The notes: generated from the letters alone by a model not told the origin. A DNA stretch of 64,000 bases from Streptomyces sp. NBC_01288 (GCF_035982055.1 NZ_CP108427.1:7501001-7565000); one strand, 5' to 3'; positions 48,264 to 57,051 are shown, counted from the stretch's first letter. Translations and numbers: made by a program.

Positions 48264-50189
48264 CTAACGCAGGCCGCTGATCGTGGTGCCGTCGTCCAAA
48301 GTCCCCTTCAACTCGGCCTGAACACCCTGTTTGGTCTTCACGGCGAGCAGCGCACCCCGAGCCGAGCCACTGACCCCACCCGTCGCACTCACCGCCTCCG
48401 TGCCCTTGCTACCCGCCGCCAACAGGAACCAGTGCCCCGCCGCCGACTTCCACAGCACCCCGGCCAGCACGTGCGGATCACGCACCCCGCACGCCGCCAC
48501 GCCAGAGGCCTTCGCGGCGACCGCGCCGTAGATCCCGCCCGGCGTACGGAACTGGGCCAGCACCCGCTCGCCGCCGCCCTGCCAGGTCTCGGCCCGGGTG
48601 CACACCCACTCCGCCGCCCCGCTCGCGTCGGGCAGCGGCTGCGCGGCGAACTGCCAGGCGTTCACGGTGCGTACGCCGAGCGAGCGCATCGCGCCGAGGG
48701 AGCAGGCGAAGGGCGCCCACGCGTGCTGGGCCGCCGCGCCGGACACCTCGTGGACCGCGCCGGGGCGGCCGGCGGTGAGGTGCGCCGGGACCAGTTCGCC
48801 GAGGTCGCTCATCAGGCGGGTGCCGGTGTCGTCGGTCAGCTGGAGCACGTTCCACGACGTGCACGCGCCGGTCGCCTGCGCGGGGCTGGCCAGCGGCGAG
48901 GTGATCCCCTCGGTGATGGTCATGGGCAGCGCGCCGGCGTTCGGCTTCTGGAGGTCGCGCTCGGCCGCCTTCTTGACCCAAGGGGCCGTCAGATAGCGGA
49001 CGTTGCCGTCGGCGCGGTCCAGGACCACCGCGTTCGCCTCGGACCCGGTCGCGCCGTCGACGCGCGCGAAGTCCAGCGCCGCCCCCTTCGTGCCGTCCTT
49101 CGGTTCGGCGTAACGGGCGATGCGCAGACCGTCGTAGAGGATCACCACGCGGGCGTTGTCGACCGTGCCGGCGTAGAGGAGCTGGGGCGGGCCCGCCGGG
49201 CCGCCGGAGGGGGTGCCGGGGGTGGCCGAGACCTGGACGGACTCGCCGGGGCGGGCCCAGACGGCGAGGGCGCGGCGCAGCAGGGCGGTGTCCTCGGTGA
49301 GGTCGCCGCGGGCGGGCCAGACGGAGAAGTCCTCGCGCGCGGAGGACTCCCACGCGGTGGGCGCGATCCTGATCAACTTGCCCGGGTTCAGGGCTGCTTG
49401 GGACGCCGGGTTCTGCGCGTACGCGGGTGCGGCGGCGCCGTCCGGGCCCCAGCCGCCGCCGGGCATCGCGAGCAGCGCGCCGCACACCGCGACGGCCGCC
49501 GCCGCGGCGAGCGCGGCCTTGCCGTGCTGGCGGCGGCGCATCAGGTCGGTGGGCCGGGCGTGCAGCGAACAGGGGTCGAACTCCGGGGAGTCGAGGAGTT
49601 CGTACTGCGCGGGCGCCTCGTCGGCCTCGCTCAGCGCCTCGTCCACCTCGTCCGCGTCCACGCCGGCCGCCGCGAGCACCCTGCGTACGTCGCCGTCGGG
49701 CAGCTTCTCCAGGCCGCGCAGCACGTACACCGCGCGGGCCGGGCCGGACAGCGCCGACAGCCGCTGGTCCAGGGCGAGTTCGTCGGCGCCGCCCGAGCGC
49801 GGGAAGAGCCGCAGACCCCGCACCTGGGGGAGCAGCGGCGGGAGCTGGGACCGCTTGGGCCATGCCCGGAACGACAGCGGGAGGCCCGCCTCCAGTGCCG
49901 TACGGACGACGTTGAGGCGCACGAAGGCGTAGCCCGGGTCGACGTCGCGGCCGGTCGACTGGGCCGGGATCACGGACGCGGACGCGCGGCCTCTGGGCAG
50001 GGCGCGTTGGGTGAGGGCGTGCGCGGTCAGGACGCGCCGGTTGCGGCCGAGGCTCGGGGGGAGCACCAGATAGGCGAGCCGGACGAGCCGTGGATAGTGC
50101 TCGACGAGCGCGGCCTCGGCCTGTTCGACATCGACGACCGGGTCGGTGGGTGAAGCTGCGGGGCGCTTGGCGACATCCTGTGACTGCAC
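48264..50189 (-). CDS. membrane-tethered sigma-factor-like protein of unknown role
   Basis: 641 residues from the GTG at 50189. The N-terminal 200 residues resemble a degenerate ECF sigma factor: EHYPRLVRLAYLVLPP looks like region 2.1, and LSALSGPARAVYVLRGLEKL with a following helix pair looks like region 4. A single membrane helix (GKAALAAAAAVAVCGALLAM, about 225-245) separates it from an exported domain of nearly 400 residues with Cys pairs, ending TISGLR. A sigma-like part fixed to the membrane could be a sensor, an RNA polymerase-sequestering factor or an inactive relic. I do not recognise a named family. No ribosome site is clear. Confidence 0.75.
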   Translation of the reverse strand: MQSQDVAKRPAASPTDPVVDVEQAEAALVEHYPRLVRLAYLVLPPSLGRNRRVLTAHALTQRALPRGRASASVIPAQSTGRDVDPGYAFVRLNVVRTALEAGLPLSFRAWPKRSQLPPLLPQVRGLRLFPRSGGADELALDQRLSALSGPARAVYVLRGLEKLPDGDVRRVLAAAGVDADEVDEALSEADEAPAQYELLDSPEFDPCSLHARPTDLMRRRQHGKAALAAAAAVAVCGALLAMPGGGWGPDGAAAPAYAQNPASQAALNPGKLIRIAPTAWESSAREDFSVWPARGDLTEDTALLRRALAVWARPGESVQVSATPGTPSGGPAGPPQLLYAGTVDNARVVILYDGLRIARYAEPKDGTKGAALDFARVDGATGSEANAVVLDRADGNVRYLTAPWVKKAAERDLQKPNAGALPMTITEGITSPLASPAQATGACTSWNVLQLTDDTGTRLMSDLGELVPAHLTAGRPGAVHEVSGAAAQHAWAPFACSLGAMRSLGVRTVNAWQFAAQPLPDASGAAEWVCTRAETWQGGGERVLAQFRTPGGIYGAVAAKASGVAACGVRDPHVLAGVLWKSAAGHWFLLAAGSKGTEAVSATGGVSGSARGALLAVKTKQGVQAELKGTLDDGTTISGLR

Positions 50190-50250
50190 GTTCAGCAAAA
50201 CGAGCGAATGGTGAGTTGGTCACCGCCGCCCGGGGGACTCGGCCCTCCGG

Positions 50251-50763
50251 TCAGCCCTCGGGGTCGACCAGCGCCCGCGCGTAGTTCGCCATCGACCGCT
50301 GGTAGCGCGGCAGATGGGGCGCGAGGGCGCCCAGCACGAGGGACAGGCCCTCGCGGTCGCGGCCCAGGCTGGACAGACACAGGGCGAGGCACGCGCGGAC
50401 CGCGTCGTCCAACTCGTCCGAGGGGGCGTCGAGTTCGGGAGTGAGCAGCTTGACGCCCTCCTCCGCCTGCCCGATGTTCCGTAGGGAGCTGGCGAGTTGG
50501 ATCTTCGCCCGGCGCCCCTTGTAGCCGCTGTCCTCGCTCAGCCCGCGCGCGAGCGCCTCCCGGTACAGCGGAGCGGCCTTGTCGGAGTGCCCGGTGGAGT
50601 CCCAGGCACAGGCCTGTTCGAACGGCCGTAGCGGACTGCCGTCCGGCAGCTCGGCGACGAGCGCGTCGATCAGGGCACGGAACTCGGGCGCTCGCTCCTC
50701 GGGATAGTCGTCGAAGCTCGCCCAGGCGGCGGTCACACGGTCGTCCCAGCCCTCTTGATCCAT
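50251..50763 (-). CDS. tetratricopeptide repeat protein
   Basis: 170 residues from the ATG at 50763. It begins MDQEGWDDRVTAAWASFDD and holds TPR-like helical pairs: PLRPFEQACAWDSTGHSDKAAPLYREALARGL, quoted here as ACAWDSTGHSDKAAPLYREA, then RRAKIQLASSLRNIGQAEEG and DDAVRACLALCLSSLGRDRE. It is a cytoplasmic scaffold of unknown partner. Streptomyces genomes contain many such stand-alone TPR proteins. It lies 61 bases before the sigma-like gene on the same strand. Confidence 0.85.
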   Translation of the reverse strand: MDQEGWDDRVTAAWASFDDYPEERAPEFRALIDALVAELPDGSPLRPFEQACAWDSTGHSDKAAPLYREALARGLSEDSGYKGRRAKIQLASSLRNIGQAEEGVKLLTPELDAPSDELDDAVRACLALCLSSLGRDREGLSLVLGALAPHLPRYQRSMANYARALVDPEG

Positions 50764-50905
50764 GGGCGCCACCCTCGCACACGCGGCCGGCCGATGACCA
50801 TGGATTTGAGCGCTGGGCGCTTCGGGGCCGTATCGGATGAGACGGCCCCTCGCCGGGGTGCGTCGCGGCATGCTTTTGTTGACCGGACGACCGGAGGAAC
50901 GACAG

Positions 50906-51307
50906 ATGAGGTTGACCCGACCGATGCTCGCGATGGCCGGCGCCGCGGCGGCGCTGGCGCTGGTGGGGTGCGGTGCCGACACCAAGGCCGCGACCGTGCC
51001 GACGGAGGCCACCGGCAGCCTGGAGAGCCTGGCCGCCAAGGTGAAGTGCACGCCCGACATCCAGACCGACGCCGACGAACTCCGCCAGGCCATCTGCAAG
51101 ATGAGCTACGGCAAGTTCGTCCTCGCGACCTTCGCCACCGACCGCGGCCAGCGCGAGTGGATCAACGACGCGAAGGACTACGGCGGGTTCTACCTCGTCG
51201 GCCGCAAGTGGGTCGCCGTGGGCACCGACACGATCGTCAAGAAGTTGCAGACCACGCTCGGCGGCAACGAGGAGATCGGCGTCGACCACTCGAAGCACAC
51301 CAGCTGA
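50906..51307 (+). CDS. small lipoprotein of unknown function
   Basis: 133 residues from the ATG at 50906, with CGGAGGA upstream. Lipobox LVGC at residues 19-22 (signal MAGAAAALALVGCGAD). The rest is a small soluble domain with two cysteines (VKCTPDIQTDADELRQAIC, CKMSYGKFVLATF) and a C-terminal WVAVGTD strand. Family not recognised. It would sit on the outer membrane face. It ends at a strong terminator shared with the convergent DUF1996 gene. Confidence 0.82.
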   Translation: MRLTRPMLAMAGAAAALALVGCGADTKAATVPTEATGSLESLAAKVKCTPDIQTDADELRQAICKMSYGKFVLATFATDRGQREWINDAKDYGGFYLVGRKWVAVGTDTIVKKLQTTLGGNEEIGVDHSKHTS

Positions 51308-51324
51308 ACTCCCGTACGGACACA

Positions 51325-51363
51325 CGAAAGCGGGCGGTGGGAGAAACCCACCGCCCGCTTTCG
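51325..51363. terminator. bidirectional terminator, 17-bp stem
   Basis: CGAAAGCGGGCGGTGGG (51325-51341) and CCCACCGCCCGCTTTCG (51347-51363) pair perfectly around a 5-base AGAAA loop, between two convergent genes. It is the strongest hairpin in the window. Confidence 0.9.
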
Positions 51364-51395
51364 CGTTACCGGGTCTTACCGGTTACTACTCGCGC

Positions 51396-52946
51396 TCACT
51401 GGCACTGCTTGCCGGCGTTGATGCAGTTGGCGATCTTCGCCGCCAGGTTGTTCTTGGTGACGCTGATGAAGTCGTCGTGGTCGGTCGACGGCTTGTGCAG
51501 CTGCTCCGGGAATCCGTCCACCGCGTAGGCGTTCTTCACGGTGCCGTCCGCCTGGAGGGTGGGGGGCGTGATCTTGTAGACCAGGCTCATCGTCAGCTGC
51601 GGGATGGCCTTGAAGCCGTTCCCGCAGACACCGCTCGCCGGGTCCGCGAAGGCCACGTGCGTACGGTGGTTGGCGCTGTCGATGTTCACGCCGTCCCAGC
51701 AGCTCTGGAACGCGAAGGTGCGGACCACGTTGCTGCCCTGCGGGCAGATCGGGTACTGCTCCGTCAGCTGGACCTTGCTCTCGAAGCCGGTGCAGCTCCA
51801 GTGCGCGTTGGCGTTCGCCAGACCGTTGGTGAGGGTCTTGGCGTCACCGGTGATGATGCGCAGGAACTGCGGCATCGCGACGACCTTGGCGGCCGGCGAA
51901 CCGACGTACTTGATCGTCGCCGACTGCGCGGTCAGGATCTTGCCGACGTTGCCTTCCTTGCCACCGCCGTCCGCGTTGGCGTCGAACTCCTGCGAGCCGT
52001 CCTGCACACGCACGACCGGCCAGTAGTACGACGAGAGGTCACTCTGGTTCTGGCAGCTGGAGGGGGCGGCCAGCAGCGAGTCGTTCGTGGAGAACGCGTT
52101 GACCTTCTGGTTGCCGACGTAGTCGTGCTCGTGGTGCGCGCCGTTGGTCACGCCGGGCGCCACGATGACGTTGTCGGTGTTGTGGTTCTTGTTCGCGTTG
52201 ACACCGCACTTGGTGGTGAACGTACCGGTCGAAGCCTGGCCGCTGTTCTGCGGCTTCGCCAGTACGTTGTTCGCCACCTTCGTGATGTCCACGAAGTCTG
52301 CCGCCACCGGGCCGTTGCCGGCCTGGCCGCCGTTGTTGGCGGGCGGCGCCGCGGAGGCACTCGCGCTCGCGCTCGGCGCGGCGGTGTTCTGCCCGCCGCC
52401 GTTGTTCTTGCCGCCGCCCTTGCCGCCGTTGCCCCGACCGCCGCCGCGACCTGCCGTGGTGGTGTTGGTGGCGTTCTGCGTGGTGCAGGCGGCGAGCTGC
52501 TTCAGCGCGGTGGCATTGACGGAGCCGCCCACTCGCTGGATGTCGATGCGAATGCGGTCGATCGTCGCGGCCCGCTTCTCCTTGAGGGGGCCGACGATCG
52601 CGTTCTGTACGAAGCTCGCGTCATTCGCCTGGGCCTGACGCGTCGACGCGAGTCGGGCGTAGGCCTCGGTGATCTGCTTGTCGAGGTTCGCCAGTTCGAC
52701 GGCGACACCCTGACGAGCCTTCTGCGGCACGTTCGTCAGCTGCTGGCCGACGTCCGGGCAGGCGATCGTGGCGACCTGCGCCGAGGCGGCCGCGGCCTTG
52801 GTCTCGTTCTGGCCCGAGTTGGACTCGTGCGCCGAAGCGTTCATCTGTGCCCAGAGCAGCCCGCCCCCACCGAGCGCTAGGGCAGCCGATGCGGCAATGG
52901 CCTTGGTGGCCAGCGGCGTACGGCGTTTACGATCATTGCGTCCCAT
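51396..52946 (-). CDS. secreted DUF1996 domain protein
   Basis: 516 residues from the ATG at 52946 with AGGAG upstream. A signal peptide (ATKAIAASAALALGGGGLLWA, cut near residue 38) is followed by a helical region with Lys/Arg heptads, a Gly/Asn/Ser-rich linker (GGGRGNGGKGGGKNNGGGQN) and a DUF1996 domain with HHEHDYVGNQ, SSYYWPVVR, HWSCTGFES and CWDGVNIDS, plus a final SLVYKI strand. DUF1996 is known in fungi and actinobacteria as a secreted domain of unclear function, perhaps carbohydrate or wall related. Convergent to the lipoprotein gene. Confidence 0.88.
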   Translation of the reverse strand: MGRNDRKRRTPLATKAIAASAALALGGGGLLWAQMNASAHESNSGQNETKAAAASAQVATIACPDVGQQLTNVPQKARQGVAVELANLDKQITEAYARLASTRQAQANDASFVQNAIVGPLKEKRAATIDRIRIDIQRVGGSVNATALKQLAACTTQNATNTTTAGRGGGRGNGGKGGGKNNGGGQNTAAPSASASASAAPPANNGGQAGNGPVAADFVDITKVANNVLAKPQNSGQASTGTFTTKCGVNANKNHNTDNVIVAPGVTNGAHHEHDYVGNQKVNAFSTNDSLLAAPSSCQNQSDLSSYYWPVVRVQDGSQEFDANADGGGKEGNVGKILTAQSATIKYVGSPAAKVVAMPQFLRIITGDAKTLTNGLANANAHWSCTGFESKVQLTEQYPICPQGSNVVRTFAFQSCWDGVNIDSANHRTHVAFADPASGVCGNGFKAIPQLTMSLVYKITPPTLQADGTVKNAYAVDGFPEQLHKPSTDHDDFISVTKNNLAAKIANCINAGKQCQ

Positions 52947-53129
52947 GGAACTCCTCTGACTTCCTTGCGGGGCAGCGAGGCGCCCGACAGGAGTGAAGCG
53001 GCGCCCTTTGATACGCAGGGGGTCCCAGGAGTGTTCAGCCGTCTCAGAAACTGATGAGAGATTCTTGGGTAAGTCCCCTCCCAACTGCCCTTTAAACACC
53101 GGCAGTTGTGATCGACTCACAGGTAGTGC

Positions 53130-53783
53130 TCAGCGTCCCTGGTCCAAATAGGCCAATACCGCCAGCACGCGGCGATTGTCATCGTCCGAGACTTCCAGCC
53201 CCAGTTTGGCGAAAATATTGGACGTGTGCTTCCCGATCGCCCGTTCCGTGACGACGAGTTGCCCCGCGATCGCCGCGTTCGACCGCCCCTGCGCCATCAG
53301 TTCCAGCACCTCGACCTCCCGGGGCGTCAACCGCCCCAGCGGCCGGTCGTCGGCTGCCCGCCGAGCCAGCAACTGCTGGATGACCTGCGGATCCATCACC
53401 GTCCCACCCCCTGCCACCCTCCGCACGGCATCCACGAACTGCTCGGCGTCGAACACCCGGTCCTTCAGCAGATACCCCACCCCGCCGGTCCCGTCGGCGA
53501 GCAACTCCCGCGCGTACAACTGCTCCACGTGCTGCGACAGCACGAGCACCGGCAGCCCCGGCCGGTCCCGTCGTGCCCGCAACGCGCACTGCAACCCCTC
53601 GTCGGTGTGCGTGGGCGGCAGCCGTACGTCGACCACGGCGACGTCGGGCGCCGACTCGGCCAGCGCCTTGGTGAGTTCGGGCCCGCTCTCCACCGCCGCG
53701 ACGATCTCGAAGTCGTAGGCCTCCAACAGCCGCACCAGCCCGTCCCGCAGCAGGAACAGGTCTTCGGCTAGGACAACACGCAC
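53130..53783 (-). CDS. NarL/LuxR-type response regulator
   Basis: 217 residues. The receiver has acidic residues Glu7/Asp8 and the phospho-acceptor Asp52 (AVVDVRLPP), with VLVLSQHV and YLLKDRV (Lys) marking the switch region. The output is a LuxR HTH (RLTPREVEVLELMAQGRSNA, VTERAIGKHTSNIFAKL). It overlaps the sensor kinase by 16 bases, so the pair is co-translated. Targets unknown; no neighbour is an obvious one. Confidence 0.94.
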   Translation of the reverse strand: MRVVLAEDLFLLRDGLVRLLEAYDFEIVAAVESGPELTKALAESAPDVAVVDVRLPPTHTDEGLQCALRARRDRPGLPVLVLSQHVEQLYARELLADGTGGVGYLLKDRVFDAEQFVDAVRRVAGGGTVMDPQVIQQLLARRAADDRPLGRLTPREVEVLELMAQGRSNAAIAGQLVVTERAIGKHTSNIFAKLGLEVSDDDNRRVLAVLAYLDQGR

Positions 53784-55030
53784 GGAATCTCCATGGTCAC
53801 CATGGTGGGACCGCCCGCGGGACTGCTGACGGCCAGGACGCCGTCGAATGTACCCAGCCGCCGCCCGACCCCGGAGAGCCCCGACCCCGCCCCGACCACG
53901 GCCCCACCCCCACCGTTGTCGGTGACGGAGACCCTCAACGCCCCTTCCGCATACCGCATGTCGACCCAGATCCGATCGGCACCGGAATGCTTCACGGCGT
54001 TGGTGAGCACCTCACTGACGGCGAAATACGCGGCCGACTCGACCGGCGCGTCGGCCCGCCCGCCCCCCAGCTCCGCACTCACCTCGGTCGGCACCGGCAT
54101 CCGCAGCGCCAACGCCCTTACGGCGTCCCCGAGTCCACGCTCCGCCAGCACCGGAGGATGAATACCCCGCACGAGATCACGCAGCTCGCCGAGGGCCTCG
54201 ACGGAGGACTGCCGAGCCCGGGCGAGCAACTCCCGGGCCTTGGCCGGGTTCTTCTCCAACAGCGCCTCGATGGTCCCGAGATCCATCCCCATGGCCACCA
54301 GCCGGGCCTGCGCCCCATCATGCAGATCACGCTCGATCCGCCGCAGCTCAGCGGCGGAACCGTCCACCGCGTCCCGCCGGGTCTCGGTCAACACCCTTAC
54401 CCGCTCGGCGAGTTCACCCTGCCCTGGGGAGAGAAGGGAACGCGTCAGCAGAAAGTGGACGCGGAGCAGGGCCGGGGTGAGGAAGTAGGAAGCGACGAGA
54501 ATCCCGACGCCGAGCAGCCCCGCGAGCAGCGCACTGCCCTGCCCGCCCACCGGCACGAACCCGTACCACCACCCCACATACGTCCCGTCCGTGAACACCC
54601 GCCACAACCCGAACGCCAACGCGAAGCCCTCCAGCGGATAGAACACCAGAGCCGCGGGCACCAGCGCGGTGACGAACCCGGCGACCATGTCGACGGGCAG
54701 CCACCGCAGATCCCGCCAGGTCGCGGGGTCACGGAGGAGATGGAGGGTGCGCGTCCAGGGCCGCGCACCGGCGGGGACGGACCGGTACACCACCGGAATC
54801 CGCACCCCGCACCACCGCACGCCGAGCACCCGCCGCAGATTCGCCTGCGCTCGCACACCGGCCAACACCCAGGGGGTGGTGATCAGCCCGACGCCGGCCG
54901 GGATGAGCGCGAGGGAGACGAGGGTGAGGACGAAGAGGGTGAGTGAACCGCCTAGCGAGACAATCGCGAGGCCAAGCCCACGCACCCCGGCGACCAGGAC
55001 AGTACGGGCCCGCTCACGGTTGGTTTCCAT
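53768..55030 (-). CDS. HisKA_3 sensor histidine kinase
   Basis: 420 residues. An N-terminal sensor region with about four membrane helices (GLAIVSLGGSLTLFVLTLVS first) of the streptomycete sensor-domain type is followed by the dimerisation box with phospho-acceptor His237 in RRIERDLHDGAQARL, then an ATP-binding HATPase with SEVLTNAVKHSGA (N box) and DNGGGGA (G box). The stimulus is probably membrane or envelope related because the sensor has no large exported domain. The partner regulator follows with a 16-base overlap. The set corresponds by counting to S. coelicolor SCO2215/2216 (memory). Confidence 0.93.
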   Translation of the reverse strand: METNRERARTVLVAGVRGLGLAIVSLGGSLTLFVLTLVSLALIPAGVGLITTPWVLAGVRAQANLRRVLGVRWCGVRIPVVYRSVPAGARPWTRTLHLLRDPATWRDLRWLPVDMVAGFVTALVPAALVFYPLEGFALAFGLWRVFTDGTYVGWWYGFVPVGGQGSALLAGLLGVGILVASYFLTPALLRVHFLLTRSLLSPGQGELAERVRVLTETRRDAVDGSAAELRRIERDLHDGAQARLVAMGMDLGTIEALLEKNPAKARELLARARQSSVEALGELRDLVRGIHPPVLAERGLGDAVRALALRMPVPTEVSAELGGGRADAPVESAAYFAVSEVLTNAVKHSGADRIWVDMRYAEGALRVSVTDNGGGGAVVGAGSGLSGVGRRLGTFDGVLAVSSPAGGPTMVTMEIPCVLS

Positions 55031-55114
55031 ACGCTCAGTCTTACCGAGGGGCGAGCCCGGGTCACGGTGCTCAGGCCCCCATGAAGGGGGTGGTGCTATC
55101 CCCTCCTGCTTCTA

Positions 55115-55166
55115 GGGGCGCGGGGCTGTATCGATATGCGGCTCCGCCGCGTGGGCGCGACCAGCC
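55115..55166 (+). repeat. dispersed 3' repeat, long form (copy E)
   Basis: Reads GGGGCGCGGGGCTGTATCG, the GCGGCTCCGCCGC hairpin, and GTGGGCGCGACCAGCC. It starts 23 bases after the epimerase stop and lies before the start of the histidine kinase on the same strand. Confidence 0.9.
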
Positions 55167-55189
55167 CCAACGCGCCCGCAGACAACGAA

Positions 55190-56182
55190 TCACCCCTCGA
55201 CCGGAACCCCAAGCACCTTCGCCTCAACAGCAGGGTCAAGCCCAACCCCCGGCCGCCCCGCATACTCCGGCGTGCTCCGCAACCACTCCCACGTGTCAGC
55301 CACCGTCTCCTCGACAGACCGACACGTCAGCCCCGTGGCCACCGCCCGAGACACATCCGCACTGTGCAAGGCGTCGTACCCCTCACTCCCGCCCGGAATC
55401 CACACCGGCAACTGAGTCCACGGCTCGATCCCCGCCCCGAGCACCACCTCCGGCGAGGTCCACCGCAGCTCAGCCCCTCCACCGCTGACCCGCACACACG
55501 CGTCCAACAGCGACCCCATCGTCGCGTGCCCCTGCGCGGAGATCAGGTTGTACGCCCCGCTCAACTCCCGCTCCACAGAACCCAGCAACCACTCCGCCAG
55601 ATCCCGCACATCCACATACTGAAGCGCCAGATCCCGAGGCCCGGGCGCCAACACCGGCCCACCCCGCGCAACCCGCCCCAACCACCACGGCAACCGCCCG
55701 ATGTTCTCGTACGGCCCGAGAATGAGCCCGGCCCGGGCGAACACCGACCGCTCCGCCCCGAACGCCCCGAGCGCGGCCAGCTCCCCGCCCCGCTTGTCAC
55801 GCGCGTAGTCGGTCTTGTCGGCGGAGGCCGAGGCCCCCTCGACGAGCGGCGCGTCCTCCCCGTACCCGGCGGGCGGAGCCCACGCGTACACGGAGCAACT
55901 CGACACATACACGTACCGGCCCACCCGGTCGGCGAGCAGCCGCGCCGCGTCGTCGACAGCCCGCGGCGCCGCCGACCAGGTGTCGACCACGGCATCCCAC
56001 TCGCCCGAGGCCAACGCGGCGAGCCCACCGGGCGCGGTGCGGTCACCGAGCAACGCCCGTACCCCGGCCGGGGTTTCGTGCCGGCCCCGGTTGAGGACGG
56101 TCACCTCCCAGCCCCGACCGAGGGCAGCCTCCACGACGGCCCGCCCCGCGAACTCCGTACCGCCCAGCACCAGAAGTCTCAT
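55190..56182 (-). CDS. NAD-dependent epimerase/dehydratase (extended SDR)
   Basis: 330 residues from the ATG at 56182. Rossmann motif MRLLVLGGTEFAGRAVVEAA (GxxxFxG variant) and the SDR active-site Ser/Tyr/Lys positions near SSCSVYAWAPPAGYG and KTDYARDKRGGE are visible. Substrates are usually nucleotide sugars, flavonoids or other carbonyls; the actual one is unknown. The gene runs in the same direction as the probable glnRII, 92 bases upstream of it on the map, and may be transcribed on its own. Confidence 0.9.
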   Translation of the reverse strand: MRLLVLGGTEFAGRAVVEAALGRGWEVTVLNRGRHETPAGVRALLGDRTAPGGLAALASGEWDAVVDTWSAAPRAVDDAARLLADRVGRYVYVSSCSVYAWAPPAGYGEDAPLVEGASASADKTDYARDKRGGELAALGAFGAERSVFARAGLILGPYENIGRLPWWLGRVARGGPVLAPGPRDLALQYVDVRDLAEWLLGSVERELSGAYNLISAQGHATMGSLLDACVRVSGGGAELRWTSPEVVLGAGIEPWTQLPVWIPGGSEGYDALHSADVSRAVATGLTCRSVEETVADTWEWLRSTPEYAGRPGVGLDPAVEAKVLGVPVEG

Positions 56183-56274
56183 ACCGACGACTCTGCCCGC
56201 GAGGCGCACGGAACGGAACGTCGATCTGCCGTCAGCAGATCACCGGGACCACCGGACCACCGAACCGCCGATGA

Positions 56275-56844
56275 TCAACGAGCTGTCGGCGGCGTGTACT
56301 TGTACCCGACCCGCCGCACCGTCTGGATCGCCTTCCGGTGCTCGACACCGAGCTTGCGGCGCAGCCGGGCGATGTGGACGTCGACGGTACGACCGTCGCC
56401 CACATGCCCGTACCCCCACACCGTGGTGACGAGCTGGTCCCGCGTGTGGACCCGGTTCGGGTGCGCGACGAGATGCGCGAGGAGTTCGAACTCCAGGTAC
56501 GTCAGGTCGAGTTCCGCGCCGTTCAGCTGCGCGGTGCGCTGCACGGTGTCGATGCGGACGAGGGGTTCGGCCTCGGCGGGGAGAGCCGGGACCGGCTCGG
56601 TCCGGGTGAGGTGCGGGCTGTCGGCCGGGATGAGGACGAGGTACCCGACCATCGGCGGCTGCCCCGGCAGCGTGGGCAGCGTGTGCGGAGGCGCGGGCAG
56701 CCAGGTGGCGCCCGGCGGCAGGAACTCCGCGACGTCGATCACCTCGTCCCGGTCCACGGCGCGCAGATGGTGCCGTGGAGCGTTCGGAGCGGGGGTGTCG
56801 AGCGTGGTGGAGGGAAGAGCGGGGAGAGAACGGATGATCGCCAT
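56275..56844 (-). CDS. glnRII: OmpR/GlnR-type winged-helix regulator, probable GlnRII
   Basis: 189 residues. The C-terminal half is an OmpR-type winged helix: LNGAELDLTYLEFELLAHLV, TRDQLVTTVWGYG and DGRTVDVHIARLRRKLGVEH. The first ~90 residues do not show receiver motifs (no DxD, no phospho-Asp context). Position next to glnII matches S. coelicolor glnRII (SCO2213), reported to bind nitrogen-gene promoters alongside GlnR; counting genes back from the pullulanase also gives SCO2213. The identification rests on position and fold, from memory. A short ORF with RVCCR and a terminator separate it from glnII. Confidence 0.65.
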   Translation of the reverse strand: MAIIRSLPALPSTTLDTPAPNAPRHHLRAVDRDEVIDVAEFLPPGATWLPAPPHTLPTLPGQPPMVGYLVLIPADSPHLTRTEPVPALPAEAEPLVRIDTVQRTAQLNGAELDLTYLEFELLAHLVAHPNRVHTRDQLVTTVWGYGHVGDGRTVDVHIARLRRKLGVEHRKAIQTVRRVGYKYTPPTAR

Positions 56845-56928
56845 GAGAAGTCAGCTCTTTCGCGCGAGAGGTTCGTCGAGGGGACGTACGTCGAGTCGCG
56901 CAGGCCGGAGGCCGAGGGTGTTTCGGCT

Positions 56929-57051
56929 TTAGAGGGCCGGCGCGTTCATCGCGCGACAACACACCCGGTCGAAGTCATGGTGCTGACGGGAAGGCCAGAA
57001 GGGCTCAAGGTCATGGCGACCCGTCGCTCCGCACTTCTGGTAGTTGCCCAT
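56929..57051 (-). CDS. possible short leader peptide ahead of glnRII
   Basis: A 40-codon ORF from the ATG at 57051 ends with RQHHDFDRVCCRAMNAPAL. An upstream in-frame TTG that follows a GAGGAGG site by 8 bases would add 10 residues. The tail RQHHDFDRVCCR recalls the streptomycete leader-peptide pattern RRHVDLxRVxSxxCR, where two adjacent cysteine codons near the end may stall ribosomes when cysteine is low. It lies 84 bases before glnRII on the same strand. Neither translation nor attenuation is shown; chance is possible. Confidence 0.35.
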   Translation of the reverse strand: MGNYQKCGATGRHDLEPFWPSRQHHDFDRVCCRAMNAPAL

